From contig JAAEQB010000051.1 of NCBI GenBank assembly GCA_024231975.1, forward strand, positions 1-64,000: DNA of 64,000 bases. The letters run 5' to 3'. The stretch comes from Allobosea sp. (GTDB lineage Bacteria > Pseudomonadota > Alphaproteobacteria > Rhizobiales > Beijerinckiaceae). The position numbers were made by a program, and so were the translations under genes. This document shows positions 39,979 through 49,205 of this stretch, in pieces. The notes beneath the pieces are model-generated. The model was given only the letters and a program-made list of their open reading frames with translations. It was not told the origin of the DNA and searched no databases. Within the stretch, counting starts at the first letter, position 1. The number at the start of each line of letters is the position of its first letter.

Positions 39979-41892
39979 CTACTTCCCCTCGAACCAGAAG
40001 GTGTCGGGCATGTAGCGGCCGAAGAAGGCGCCCGGCTCGAAGCTGTAGAGGCCTTGTTCCGGCACGTTGCGCAGGCTCCTGGCGACCACGATCGGCTGCA
40101 GCGTGGCGTTGACCACCCCGATCGTGAACAATTGCTCGGCGTTGATCTTCAGCATCGTCTGCCAGATCTCCCGGCGCTGCTGGTGCGTCGTCGAATGGCG
40201 CCAGGCCCGGTAGAGCGCGACCAGTTCCTTCGCCTCTGGAATATCGGGCGCCTCGCCCTCGCGTCCGCCGCTCTCCAGATACTGGCCCCAGCGTGGCCAG
40301 TTGAACTGGGCCGGCGAGGTTGGGGCGAGCGCGTCCGGCTCCATCTCGGCGGCGACGAGCGCGTTATCCATGCCGGTCCAGCCGGACATGATCGTCTGCC
40401 CCGCGAGGATGCGGCGGCGGAAGACGTCGAGCTGGCTGGAGCGCGGGTGGATCTTGATGCCGATCGCGACGAAGTCCTGCTTGATCAGGTCGAGGATGTC
40501 GGTCTCCTCGGTCGAGGCGCCGGCGGTCTCGACAGTGAACTCCAGGCGCCGTCCATCCGGGAAATGGCGGATGCCCTCGCTGTCGCGCTTGGCAAGGCCG
40601 ATCTCGTCGAGCAGGCGGTTGGCCTCGGCGAGATCCGGCGTCATGTAGAGCTGCGCCAGGGTCTCGTCATAGAGCGGGCTCTCCGGCAGCGCGGTGTTGC
40701 CGCTCTCCTTGGCGAGGCCGAAGAAGATCACGCGGTTGATGTCGCGCCGGTTGATCGCCAGCGAGAGCGCGCGGCGATAGCGCACATCGCGGTTGAGGTC
40801 GCGCCAGACCGGGTCGATCGCGTTGAGATTGGGCATCAGCGCGAACCAGGCGCCTTCGCCGCGTTTCCATAGCCTGACCTCGAAGTTCATCCGCTTCGAG
40901 GCGTCCTTGAGGAAGGTGTAGTTGTCGAAGCGCAGATAGCGGGCCTGCAGGTCGGCGTCGCCGGCAGCGGTCTTGGCCGGGATCAGGGCCGCGCTGCCGA
41001 TGGTCATGGTGACCTCGTCGACATAGGGCAATTGCCGGCCGTTCTCGTCGATCCGGTGGAAATAGGGGTTGCGGACGAAGCTGAACTGCTCGGCCGGGAT
41101 CGCCGTGGTGTTGCGCCAGGGATCGAGCGTCGGCAGGTCGGGGTTCTCCGGGCGGTACTGGCGCGAGAAGCGCTCATGCAGCGAGCCCCAGTCCTTGACG
41201 CGGGCGCTCTTGATCTTCTGCTCCAGCTCCTCCTTGCCGGCATAGCGCTGGTGGAACTGTCTGAGGTAATGCGCCGGCATGGCGATATAGAGCGGCTGCG
41301 CGCCGGCGAGCGCCGGCAGAAAGACCGGGTTCGGCTCGGCCCAGCTGTAGCGCAGGGTCAGTTCGTCGAGGATCTCGAAGCGGCAGGGCTGGCCGGAGAT
41401 CAGCATGGCCTGTGGCGGACCGCCGGGCGAGAGCCGCTTGTTGTTGGCGACGTCCTCCCACCAGTAGCGGAAATCCTCGGCGGTGAAGGGATGTCCGTCC
41501 GACCAGCGATGGCCGGCCCGCAGCCGCAAGGTGAAGATGCGTCCGTGCTCGATCTCGAAGCTCTCCAGCAGGTCGGGCGCGAGCTCGAGCTTGTCGTCGT
41601 AGACGACGAGGCGGGTGTAGCCGTAGATCGTCATCATGCGGATGTCGCGCTGGTCGCCCATCAGCGTACGGATTGTGCCGCCATGCCGGCCGGGCGCGCG
41701 ACCCATTGCCGCCACGTCGATCAGGCGCGGCGATTTCGGCAGGCGCTCGGCGAGCGCCGGCAATTTGCCGGCGGCGACCTTCTCGGCCAGCGCCGGGCTG
41801 TCGATCAGCGTCTCGACGCCGGCGAGACCGAGCCGCGGCGCGATCAGGGCCGCGCCCGTCCCGAGGAGGAAGCTCCGGCGTGCGATCCGCAT
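39979..41892 (-). CDS. ABC transporter substrate-binding protein, family 5 (peptide)
   Basis: A 637-residue periplasmic binding protein of the SBP_bac_5 family. A twin-arginine-like signal (RRSFLLG) is followed by the family core: WSDGHPFTAEDFRYWWED and the C-terminal RRALSLAINRRDINR. At about 600 mature residues it is longer than DppA/OppA, as is usual for YejA-like proteins that carry modified peptides or siderophore-like compounds. Its ATG overlaps the ATPase stop (TGATG). Confidence 0.92.
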   Translation of the reverse strand: MRIARRSFLLGTGAALIAPRLGLAGVETLIDSPALAEKVAAGKLPALAERLPKSPRLIDVAAMGRAPGRHGGTIRTLMGDQRDIRMMTIYGYTRLVVYDDKLELAPDLLESFEIEHGRIFTLRLRAGHRWSDGHPFTAEDFRYWWEDVANNKRLSPGGPPQAMLISGQPCRFEILDELTLRYSWAEPNPVFLPALAGAQPLYIAMPAHYLRQFHQRYAGKEELEQKIKSARVKDWGSLHERFSRQYRPENPDLPTLDPWRNTTAIPAEQFSFVRNPYFHRIDENGRQLPYVDEVTMTIGSAALIPAKTAAGDADLQARYLRFDNYTFLKDASKRMNFEVRLWKRGEGAWFALMPNLNAIDPVWRDLNRDVRYRRALSLAINRRDINRVIFFGLAKESGNTALPESPLYDETLAQLYMTPDLAEANRLLDEIGLAKRDSEGIRHFPDGRRLEFTVETAGASTEETDILDLIKQDFVAIGIKIHPRSSQLDVFRRRILAGQTIMSGWTGMDNALVAAEMEPDALAPTSPAQFNWPRWGQYLESGGREGEAPDIPEAKELVALYRAWRHSTTHQQRREIWQTMLKINAEQLFTIGVVNATLQPIVVARSLRNVPEQGLYSFEPGAFFGRYMPDTFWFEGK

Positions 41893-43775
41893 CAGGCGAG
41901 CTCCCTGACATCGGCGCCGGGCTTGGCGAGGACGAGATGGCCGGCCCCGAGATCGAGATGGGCGAGCGCCTCGCCGTCGGCATCGGGCTTGAAGGAAGCC
42001 GGCCAGTGGCGGGTGTCGGAGGCGCCGCCGGGCGCCGCCAGCTTGAAGTCGAGCTTGCGGTCGAGATCGGCGAAGGGCACCGATTTCAGCAGCGCCTTGG
42101 TGTAGGGGTGGACCGGCGCGGTGAAGAGGGTATGGCGCGGCGCGAGCTCGACGATGCGCCCGTTCGCCATCACCGCGATGCGGTCGGCCATGTAGTTCAC
42201 CACCGCGAGATTGTGCGAGATGAACAGGAAGGTCAGGCCGCGCTCGGCCTGCAGGTCCTTGAGCAGGTTGAGGATCTGCGCCTGGACGGAGACGTCGAGC
42301 GCCGAGACCGGCTCGTCGCAGATGATCAATTCCGGGTCGAGCGCGAGCGCGCGGGCGATGCCGATACGCTGGCGCTGGCCGCCGGAGAAGGAGTGCGGGT
42401 AGCGCGAGAGGAAGCGCTGGTCGAGCCCGACATCGTCCATCAGCGCCTTGACCCGCGCCATCTGCCCGGCGCCATCGCCGCGCTCATGGATCACGAGCGG
42501 CTCGCGCAGGATGTTCATCACGGTCATGCGCGGCGACAGCGACGAGACCGGATCCTGGAAGATCATCTGCAGCCTGGGGCGGAAGCGACGCAGATCCTCA
42601 CCCTGCAGCGAGAGGATGTCGACGCAATCCTTGCCGTCGTCGAAGCGGATCTCGCCGGAATCGGGCGTCACTGCCCGCATGATCACCTTGCTGAGCGTGG
42701 TCTTGCCGCAGCCGCTCTCGCCGACCAGGCCGAGGCATTCGCCGCGCTCGATATCGAAGCTGACATCGTTGACGGCGTGGACGGTCGAGGTCGTGCCCTT
42801 GCCGAAGAAGCGGCTCGAATGGGTCGTATAGCTCTTGTGGACATTGCGCACCGCCAGCAGTGGCGCCTGCTGGTCGCGGCTCTGCGGGGGCAGCGCCGCC
42901 TTCGGCGCGGCCGGCACGCGCGGGCGCGCCTCGCGCAGGGCGACCAGCCGCTCGCCCTCCTGCATGTCGAAATGCGGGGAGGCCTTGAGCAGGGCCTTGA
43001 GATAGGGATGCTGCGGGCGGCGAAAGATGTCCTCGGCCGGGCCACTCTCCATGATCTCGCCATGGTAGATCACCACGACCTCGTCGGCCATGTTGGCGAC
43101 GACGCCGAGATCATGGGTGATCAGCAGGATCGCCATGCCCATCTCGGCCTGGAGATCGCGCATCAGGTCGAGGACCTGGGCCTGGATGGTGACGTCGAGC
43201 GCGGTCGTCGGCTCGTCGGCGATCAACAAGGCCGGCTGGCAGATCAGCGCCATGGCGAGCATGGCGCGCTGGCGCAGGCCGCCGGAGAGCTCGAAGGAAT
43301 AGAAATCATAGGCGCGGGCCGGGTCCTTGAAGCCGACGCGCTTCAGCATCGCCTCGATCAGCTCGCGCGCCTGCGGCTTTGGCATCGGCCGGTGCAGCTG
43401 CAGCGCCTCCTCGATCTGGTTGCCGATGGTGTGGACCGGCGAGAGCGAGGACATCGGCTCCTGGAAGATCATGCCGATCCGCCCGCCGCGCAGATCGCGG
43501 ATCTCCTTGCCCTCGGCCGGCAAGGTGGCGATGTCGATGGCGGCGCCTTTCGCCTGGGGATCGCGGAAGAGGATGCTGCCGCCGGTGATGGCGCCGGCGC
43601 GCGGCAGCAGGCCCATGATCGCCTGCGAGATCACCGACTTGCCCGAGCCGGACTCGCCGACGAGCGCCACGGTCTTGCCGGCCGGGATCCGGAAATCGAC
43701 GCCCTTCACGACATCGCGAGCGAAGCCATGGATGGTGAAGCCGATCCGGAGGTCGTTGATCTCGAGAATGTTCAT
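41892..43775 (-). CDS. Fused peptide ABC transporter ATPase (DppD-DppF / YejF type)
   Basis: A 627-residue fusion of two nucleotide-binding domains. The first has GESGSGKS (about residue 37), ELSGGLRQR and LLIADEPTTALD. The second has GESGCGKTT (about residue 350), SFSGGQRQR and LIICDEPVSALD. A proline-rich linker joins them. Both halves look catalytically intact. The fused form is that of YejF, which with YejABE imports peptides including microcin C. It is the first gene of the peptide operon running to 37803. Confidence 0.93.
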   Translation of the reverse strand: MNILEINDLRIGFTIHGFARDVVKGVDFRIPAGKTVALVGESGSGKSVISQAIMGLLPRAGAITGGSILFRDPQAKGAAIDIATLPAEGKEIRDLRGGRIGMIFQEPMSSLSPVHTIGNQIEEALQLHRPMPKPQARELIEAMLKRVGFKDPARAYDFYSFELSGGLRQRAMLAMALICQPALLIADEPTTALDVTIQAQVLDLMRDLQAEMGMAILLITHDLGVVANMADEVVVIYHGEIMESGPAEDIFRRPQHPYLKALLKASPHFDMQEGERLVALREARPRVPAAPKAALPPQSRDQQAPLLAVRNVHKSYTTHSSRFFGKGTTSTVHAVNDVSFDIERGECLGLVGESGCGKTTLSKVIMRAVTPDSGEIRFDDGKDCVDILSLQGEDLRRFRPRLQMIFQDPVSSLSPRMTVMNILREPLVIHERGDGAGQMARVKALMDDVGLDQRFLSRYPHSFSGGQRQRIGIARALALDPELIICDEPVSALDVSVQAQILNLLKDLQAERGLTFLFISHNLAVVNYMADRIAVMANGRIVELAPRHTLFTAPVHPYTKALLKSVPFADLDRKLDFKLAAPGGASDTRHWPASFKPDADGEALAHLDLGAGHLVLAKPGADVRELA

Positions 43776-44095
43776 CTGCGGCTGCCGCCGTCGTCCCCTG
43801 TTGATGCTGTTGCCGGTTGCACGGTCTGCGCCATCATCCGGATCGATTTGCCGCCGAAGCTTGCTTGCCGCAACGGCGCGCCGCTTTCACTCTCTCCGTT
43901 CCGTCGTCCTTGTCCCGTCTCGATGACGATCTTGCAACAGGGTGACGCTCCCGGCCGCGCCGCCTCGTTCGAGCGAACTTGAAACCGCCGGGCTTGTCGA
44001 GTCCAGCGGCATGTTGCGCCGCGTCGTGAACTGCCCACATATGGGGGCAAGCCGGCCGAGCTATCGCTTATCCGGATGCGGGATGGGAAAGCCCC
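43776..44095. other. Divergent intergenic region, peptide ABC operon / cyclase operon
   Basis: A 320-bp gap that must contain promoters in both directions. I found one near-perfect palindrome (44032-44049) and no coding or RNA gene. The frames that run through it on either strand are by-products of the GC-rich flanking genes. Confidence 0.5.
44032..44049. promoter_or_regulatory. Candidate operator TGCCCACATATGGGGGCA
   Basis: An 18-bp imperfect dyad (TGCCC..GGGCA with CATATG at its centre; only one pair mismatched), 47 nt upstream of the TTG start of the ABC-like gene. The distance fits a promoter-overlapping operator. It does not resemble the Crp consensus TGTGA-N6-TCACA, so autoregulation by a cAMP-Crp protein is not suggested by this site. 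Confidence 0.4.
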
Positions 44096-46834
44096 TTGGA
44101 GAGAAGCCTCTTCCGTTACGTCTGGCAGAAGAGCCGCCGGGAGCAGATCATCGTTCTGCTCGTGATCCTGGTCTCGATCCCGTTCAACTGGCTGTCCTTC
44201 GACGTGCCCAGGCGCATCGTCAACGACGCCATCCAGGGCGGGGCCTTCCGGGGCGGCAAGACCACGGCGACCGTGTTCGACTGGACGCTGCACTGGCCGG
44301 AGGTCCTCGGCGGCGGCAGCCTCCAGGTCTTCGAGGGCTTCAAGGTCGGCCAGCTCGGGCTGCTTTTGACGCTGAGCTTCTATTTCCTCGTGCTCGTCCT
44401 GATCAACGGCGCCTTCAAATACCTCGTCAACGTCCAGAAGGGCGTGCTCGGCGAGCGCATGCTCCGGCGCATGCGCTACGACCTGTTCAGCCAGCTGATG
44501 CGCTTCCGGCCGGAGGATATCCGCTCGGTCAAGCCGGCCGAGGTCGCAAGCATGATCAAGGACGAGGTCGAGCCGATCGGCAGCTTCGTCGGCGACGCCT
44601 TCATCCAGCCGGCCTTCCTGCTCAGCCAGGCGCTGACCGCGCTGATCTTCATCATGATGCAGAGCGTCTGGCTCGGCTCGATCGCGCTGGTCATCGTGCT
44701 GATGCAGGCGGTGATCATCCCGATCCTGCGCAAGGAGCAGCTCAGGCTCGGCCGCGAGCGCCAGATCGCCTCGCGCCAGCTCGCCGGACGAATCGGCGAG
44801 ATCGTCGATGCCGGGCCGACCATCCAGGGCAATGGCGCGACCTCCTATATCCAGTCCGACATCGCCGGGCGGCTGGGGGCGCTGTTCGACATCCGCTACG
44901 CGCTCTACAAGCGCAAATTCGCCGTCAAGTTCCTGAACAACCTGATGGCGCAGATTACGCCGTTCTTCTTCTACGCGATCGGCGGTTTCTTCGCTTTGCA
45001 GGGCCGGCTCGACATCGGCCAGCTCGTCGCGGTGATCGCCGCCTATCGCGACCTGCCGCCGCCGATCAAGGAGCTGATCGACTGGGAGCAGCAACGCAAC
45101 GACGTCACCATCAAATACGAGCAGGTGATCCAGCAGTTCAGCCCGAGCGAGGTGGTGACGCTGGAGGAAAAGGGCGAGATCGCGCCGCTGCCGCCGCGCG
45201 GGGAGATCCGGCTCGACAAGGTCGAGATGGTCGACAATCGCGGCCAGCCGCTGCTGATGCCGCTGGCGACGACGTTCCAGCGGCCGGGACAGGTCGCGCT
45301 GATCGGCCCTGCCGGCGGCGGTCGCGACACGCTTGGCCGCATCCTCGGCCGGCAGACGATGAGCTATGGCGGGCGCGTCCTGATCGACGGCGAGCCGCTC
45401 TCCGTGATCAGCGTCGAGCGGGCCAGCCATATCATCGGCTATGCCGGGCCCGAAATCGAGATCATCAACGGCAGCTTGCGCGAAAACATCCTGCTGCCGC
45501 TGAAGCGCAGGCGCCCGGTGGTGAAGCCGGACCGTGCCGTGGACCAGCAGGAGCATCGCCGCTTCATCGAGGCGCTGCGCGCGGGCAACACGCCGCTGCC
45601 CTTCGCCGCCGACTGGAACGACTATGAAGGCGTAGGGCTCGACGGCGAGGAGGCGCTCGAGGAGCGCGTGCTCGCCGTGCTCGACACGCTCGGCTGCGCC
45701 GACGAGATCTACGAGCTCGGTCTCGACGCCAAGGTGATCGCACCCCTGGCGGAAGGGGCGGCCGAGCGCATCATCGAAGCACGCAAGGTGGTGGCGGCCG
45801 AGCTGACCAAGGGCAAGCTCGGCGGGTTGATCGAGACCTTCGACCTTGATCGCTACAACGCCAATGCGACGATCGCAGAGAATCTCGTCTTCGGTGCGAT
45901 GCGCAATGGCCGCCAGCCGGCCGATTTCCTGCTCGAGGACCCCTACGCCCGCTCGGTACTTCAGGCCGAGGCGCTGGAGGAGCCGCTGGCCGAGATCGGC
46001 GGGCGCATCGCCTCGACACTGGTCGAGATCTTCGCGGGCCTGCCGCAGGGGCACATCCTGTTTGAGCGCTACGCCTTCGGCGGCGAGATCGACCTGGAGA
46101 AGCTTGGCGAGCTCGCCGAGGCGTTGCGGCGGCATGACCGGCGCAGCCTGCTCGATCCGACCGTCCAGCGCGAGCTGATCGCGCTCGCGCTCGGCTATAT
46201 CGAGCCCAAGCACCGGCTCAACCTGCTCGACATCGCCCTGCGCCGCCGGGTGTTGCGGGCCCGGCACAGCTTCAAGACCTATCTGCCCGGCGAGAAGGCC
46301 GACGAGATCGAATTCTACGATCCCGCCGACGTGATCCATGGCGCGAGCGTGCGCGACAATCTGCTGTTCGGTCGCATCGGCTTCGGCGTCCCCGATGCCG
46401 GGCGCAAGGTCGCGGAGATCGCCCGGGCGGCGCTGTCGCGCGCCGGACTCGACTCGGCCGCCTATCGCCTGGGGCTCAACACGGATGTCGGATTGCGCGG
46501 CCGCTATCTGCCGCTACGCCTGCGCCTGATGGTGCCGCTGGCCCAGGCGCTGATCAAGCGGCCGGACATCCTGGTGCTGGATCTCGACGCCTTCGCCGTC
46601 ACCTGTGCCGATCCTGGCGGGCTGGTCCGGCGGATCGCCAATTATTGCCAGGACAGAACGGCCTTCCTGCTCTTGACCGATCAGGGGCTGGCTGCCGATA
46701 TCCCTGAGAAGATCGTATTTAACGGAGCCGTGGCCAGGGTGAGCGGCAAAAGCGGAGCCAGCGACGAGGCGGACGAACTGCCGGACGCGCTGCCGGCTCC
46801 CAATGGTGCGGTTCCGATCGAGGCAAGGACATGA
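44096..46834 (+). CDS. ABC-exporter-like protein with degenerate nucleotide-binding domain
   Basis: A 912-residue protein from a TTG start (no in-frame ATG near). The N-terminus (about residues 1-330) has the hydrophobic helices of an ABC exporter membrane domain, including a FRPEDIRSVKPAEVASMIKD cytoplasmic helix. The ABC part is dead by sequence: Walker A reads GPAGGGRDTLG (residues 404-414, Lys replaced by Arg), the Q-loop Gln is lost before SLRENI (460), the LSGGQ signature is absent (RGRYLPLRLR, about 801), Walker B is LVLDLDAF (Glu lost) and the H-loop His is Asp. Related SLRENI-type segments recur at 591 and 750. ATGA overlap with the next gene. Confidence 0.85.
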   Translation: MERSLFRYVWQKSRREQIIVLLVILVSIPFNWLSFDVPRRIVNDAIQGGAFRGGKTTATVFDWTLHWPEVLGGGSLQVFEGFKVGQLGLLLTLSFYFLVLVLINGAFKYLVNVQKGVLGERMLRRMRYDLFSQLMRFRPEDIRSVKPAEVASMIKDEVEPIGSFVGDAFIQPAFLLSQALTALIFIMMQSVWLGSIALVIVLMQAVIIPILRKEQLRLGRERQIASRQLAGRIGEIVDAGPTIQGNGATSYIQSDIAGRLGALFDIRYALYKRKFAVKFLNNLMAQITPFFFYAIGGFFALQGRLDIGQLVAVIAAYRDLPPPIKELIDWEQQRNDVTIKYEQVIQQFSPSEVVTLEEKGEIAPLPPRGEIRLDKVEMVDNRGQPLLMPLATTFQRPGQVALIGPAGGGRDTLGRILGRQTMSYGGRVLIDGEPLSVISVERASHIIGYAGPEIEIINGSLRENILLPLKRRRPVVKPDRAVDQQEHRRFIEALRAGNTPLPFAADWNDYEGVGLDGEEALEERVLAVLDTLGCADEIYELGLDAKVIAPLAEGAAERIIEARKVVAAELTKGKLGGLIETFDLDRYNANATIAENLVFGAMRNGRQPADFLLEDPYARSVLQAEALEEPLAEIGGRIASTLVEIFAGLPQGHILFERYAFGGEIDLEKLGELAEALRRHDRRSLLDPTVQRELIALALGYIEPKHRLNLLDIALRRRVLRARHSFKTYLPGEKADEIEFYDPADVIHGASVRDNLLFGRIGFGVPDAGRKVAEIARAALSRAGLDSAAYRLGLNTDVGLRGRYLPLRLRLMVPLAQALIKRPDILVLDLDAFAVTCADPGGLVRRIANYCQDRTAFLLLTDQGLAADIPEKIVFNGAVARVSGKSGASDEADELPDALPAPNGAVPIEART

Positions 46835-47280
46835 CGCTCGAGAGCGATATCGGTTGCCTGAAGTCCATTCCCCTGTTTCGTGGATTGCCGGGGCCGCGGC
46901 TGAAGCTGCTCGCGCTGATGGGCGAGCGGCTGCATTTCCCGGCCGGCACCGTCATCACCGAGGAAGGCGACAAGCCGGAGGAGGTCTATTGCGTGCTGGA
47001 GGGCGAGGTCGAGCTGTCGCACGACTTCTCCGACGGAAGGCGAAAGACGTTCCAGCTTTCGACCGGCAGCATCATCGGCGACGTGCCGCTCCTGTGCAAT
47101 CAGACCAATGCGGCCCGCTCCACCGCCAAGACCGACGTGGTGGCGCTGCGCCTGCCGCGGACGCTGTTCTTCGAACTGCTCGACAACATCCCGGAGTTCT
47201 CGGTCGCGCTGTCGCGCGATCTCGCCGGGCGGCTCTATCGCCTGGCGGACTCCGTCCTGCATGGCGAGAAGACACATTGA
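46831..47280 (+). CDS. Cyclic nucleotide-binding domain protein (no output domain)
   Basis: A 149-residue protein consisting of one Crp-type cyclic-nucleotide-binding beta-roll with its terminal helix. The phosphate-binding cassette is IIGDVPLL..NAARSTA: the key Arg is kept, but the usual ribose-binding Glu is Asp. There is no helix-turn-helix, so it is a sensor or adaptor rather than a DNA-binding Crp. It is translationally coupled (ATGA) to the degenerate ABC protein and lies 17 nt before an adenylate cyclase gene, so binding of cAMP made next door is likely. Confidence 0.87.
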   Translation: MTLESDIGCLKSIPLFRGLPGPRLKLLALMGERLHFPAGTVITEEGDKPEEVYCVLEGEVELSHDFSDGRRKTFQLSTGSIIGDVPLLCNQTNAARSTAKTDVVALRLPRTLFFELLDNIPEFSVALSRDLAGRLYRLADSVLHGEKTH

Positions 47281-47296
47281 AACGCCGGGTACGCCG

Positions 47297-49096
47297 ATGA
47301 CAGCGGTTCCGAGCACGCCTGCAGGGCGCAGGCCCGCCGCCTCTGGCTTCGACCAGATGTCGTCCTGGAGCCGGGACGTGCGCTTCGCCTCCGGCTGCAT
47401 CCTGATGGTCTTCGCGACCACGCATTTCCTCAATCATGCGCTCGGCATCTTCGGCGTTGCAGCGATGGAGGCGGCCCAGGACTGGCGCTACTGGTTCTGG
47501 CACAGCTGGATCGGCACGGTCGCGCTCTACGGCTCGCTCCTCGTCCACCCGGTTTTCGCCCTGCTGCGCGTGGCGCAGCGGCGCACCTTCCGCATGCCCG
47601 GCCGCGAGGTCATCCAGATCATCCTCGGCGTCGCGATCCCGCTGCTGCTGATCGACCATATCGTCAGCACGAGGGTCCAGGGCATCCTGTTCGGGCAGGA
47701 CGAGAGCTATCACGCCGTGCTGCGCCGGCTCTGGCCCAATCTTGCTCTGTCGCAGAGCCTGCTGCTCCTGCTGGTCTGGACGCATGGCGTGATCGGCCTG
47801 CACTTCACCTTCCGGGCGCGCGATGCCTATGCCCGCTGGCGCGATCCGTTCCTGCTGGCGGCGATCCTGATCCCGCTGCTCGCCCTGATCGGCTTCTCGG
47901 TCGCCGGGCGCGAGGCGCAGATGATGGCGCTGCCGCCCGAGCTCTACACCGCGCTGCAGGTCGATACCTTCAACCACTATGTCACCTGGGCCAAGCGCGC
48001 CTTCTTCGGCCTGATCGGCGGCTTTGCCGGCTTCGTCGTGCTGCGCGAGCTCAGGGCGCGGGCGTTAGGGGCGATCGCGGTGCGCTTCGTCGGCCATGGC
48101 GTGCGCCGCGTCATCCCCGGGCCGACCCTGCTCGAGATCTTCCGCCGCTTCGGCATTCCCCATGCGGCGCTCTGCGGCGGGCGGGCGCGCTGCGCCACTT
48201 GCCGCGTGCTGGTGCTTGACGGTGCCGACGACCTGCCGGCGCCCGGCCCGGCCGAAGCGCGGCTGCTGCGCCGGATCTCGGCCGGCGACCATGTCCGGCT
48301 CGCCTGCCAGATCAGGCCCAAGCGCGACCTTCAGGTCCAGATCCTGCTCGCCGCCAAGCAGCGCGGCGCCGGGCCGTCGGGGACCATCGACCCGGATGAC
48401 CGGATCGGCAAGAAGGGGCTGACGGTGATGGTCGCGGACCTGCGCGCCTTCACTGCGCTCTCAGAGCGGCAATTGCCACACGACCTGATGACGCTGCTCA
48501 ACCGCTTCTATGACGAGATGTCCCAGGCGATCGCGGCACATGGCGGGCGGATCGAGGCGATCTATGGCGACGGGCTGATGGCGGTGTTCGGGCTGGAGAC
48601 GACGCCGGCCCGAGCAGGAGCGGCGGCGATCGCCGCAGCCGGCGACATGGTACGCGCCGTCGAGGCGCTCAACCGCGAATACGCCAACGCGCTGCCATTG
48701 CCGCTGCGCATCGGCATCGGCATCCATGGCGGCCAGGCGATCGTCGGCGCGGTCGAGAACGAGAGCATGGGGCGGCGCGAGATCACCGTCGGCGAAACCG
48801 TGATGATCGCAAGCCAGCTCGAGGCGGCGACGCGGCGGCTCCTGTCCGACATCGTCGTCTCCGCCGAGACGGTGAGCGCGACCGGCCGCAGCTATCGCGA
48901 CACCGTCCCGCACAAGATCGCGGTCAAGGGACGCGACAGGCCGATGCAGGTCTACGGCTTCGGCAGCACGCCGGCCGGCGAGGCCCGGGCGGATGCCGGA
49001 CAATCAGCGCAGGCCAAGGACGGAGCCGCCGGCTGGGTTTCGGCGGCGAAGGACGCAACCCCCGATCTGGCCGATCCCGGTCCTGATCGCAGCTAG
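47297..49096 (+). CDS. cyaC: CyaC-type redox-sensing adenylate cyclase (diheme-b membrane anchor, [2Fe-2S], class III cyclase)
   Basis: A 599-residue three-part protein. Residues about 28-270 hold six helices with histidines at 43, 47, 84, 121, 163 and 169, like the diheme-b anchor of succinate:quinone oxidoreductase. A plant-type [2Fe-2S] ferredoxin domain follows (Cys293-x5-Cys299-x2-Cys302-x34-Cys337). The class III cyclase is at about 375-560, with metal-binding Asp381 and Asp425. Sinorhizobium meliloti CyaC has this build and is a quinone-responsive, heme- and Fe-S-containing adenylate cyclase. A Pro/Ala-rich tail ends the protein. Confidence 0.9.
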   Translation: MTAVPSTPAGRRPAASGFDQMSSWSRDVRFASGCILMVFATTHFLNHALGIFGVAAMEAAQDWRYWFWHSWIGTVALYGSLLVHPVFALLRVAQRRTFRMPGREVIQIILGVAIPLLLIDHIVSTRVQGILFGQDESYHAVLRRLWPNLALSQSLLLLLVWTHGVIGLHFTFRARDAYARWRDPFLLAAILIPLLALIGFSVAGREAQMMALPPELYTALQVDTFNHYVTWAKRAFFGLIGGFAGFVVLRELRARALGAIAVRFVGHGVRRVIPGPTLLEIFRRFGIPHAALCGGRARCATCRVLVLDGADDLPAPGPAEARLLRRISAGDHVRLACQIRPKRDLQVQILLAAKQRGAGPSGTIDPDDRIGKKGLTVMVADLRAFTALSERQLPHDLMTLLNRFYDEMSQAIAAHGGRIEAIYGDGLMAVFGLETTPARAGAAAIAAAGDMVRAVEALNREYANALPLPLRIGIGIHGGQAIVGAVENESMGRREITVGETVMIASQLEAATRRLLSDIVVSAETVSATGRSYRDTVPHKIAVKGRDRPMQVYGFGSTPAGEARADAGQSAQAKDGAAGWVSAAKDATPDLADPGPDRS

Positions 49097-49205
49097 AGCG
49101 AATTCGTAGCCCGCGTCCCCGGCTGGCAATTGCCGGTGCGCCTGCCTATGGTCCGCAGCCCCTAATTCCATCGCCCAAATTCCGCTGCCACGGCCAAGAG
49201 CTTCG

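Noticed and set aside
43772..46339. 855-codon open frame antisense to the ABC-like gene
   Set aside because: No initiation signal or domain; it mirrors the plus-strand codon pattern.
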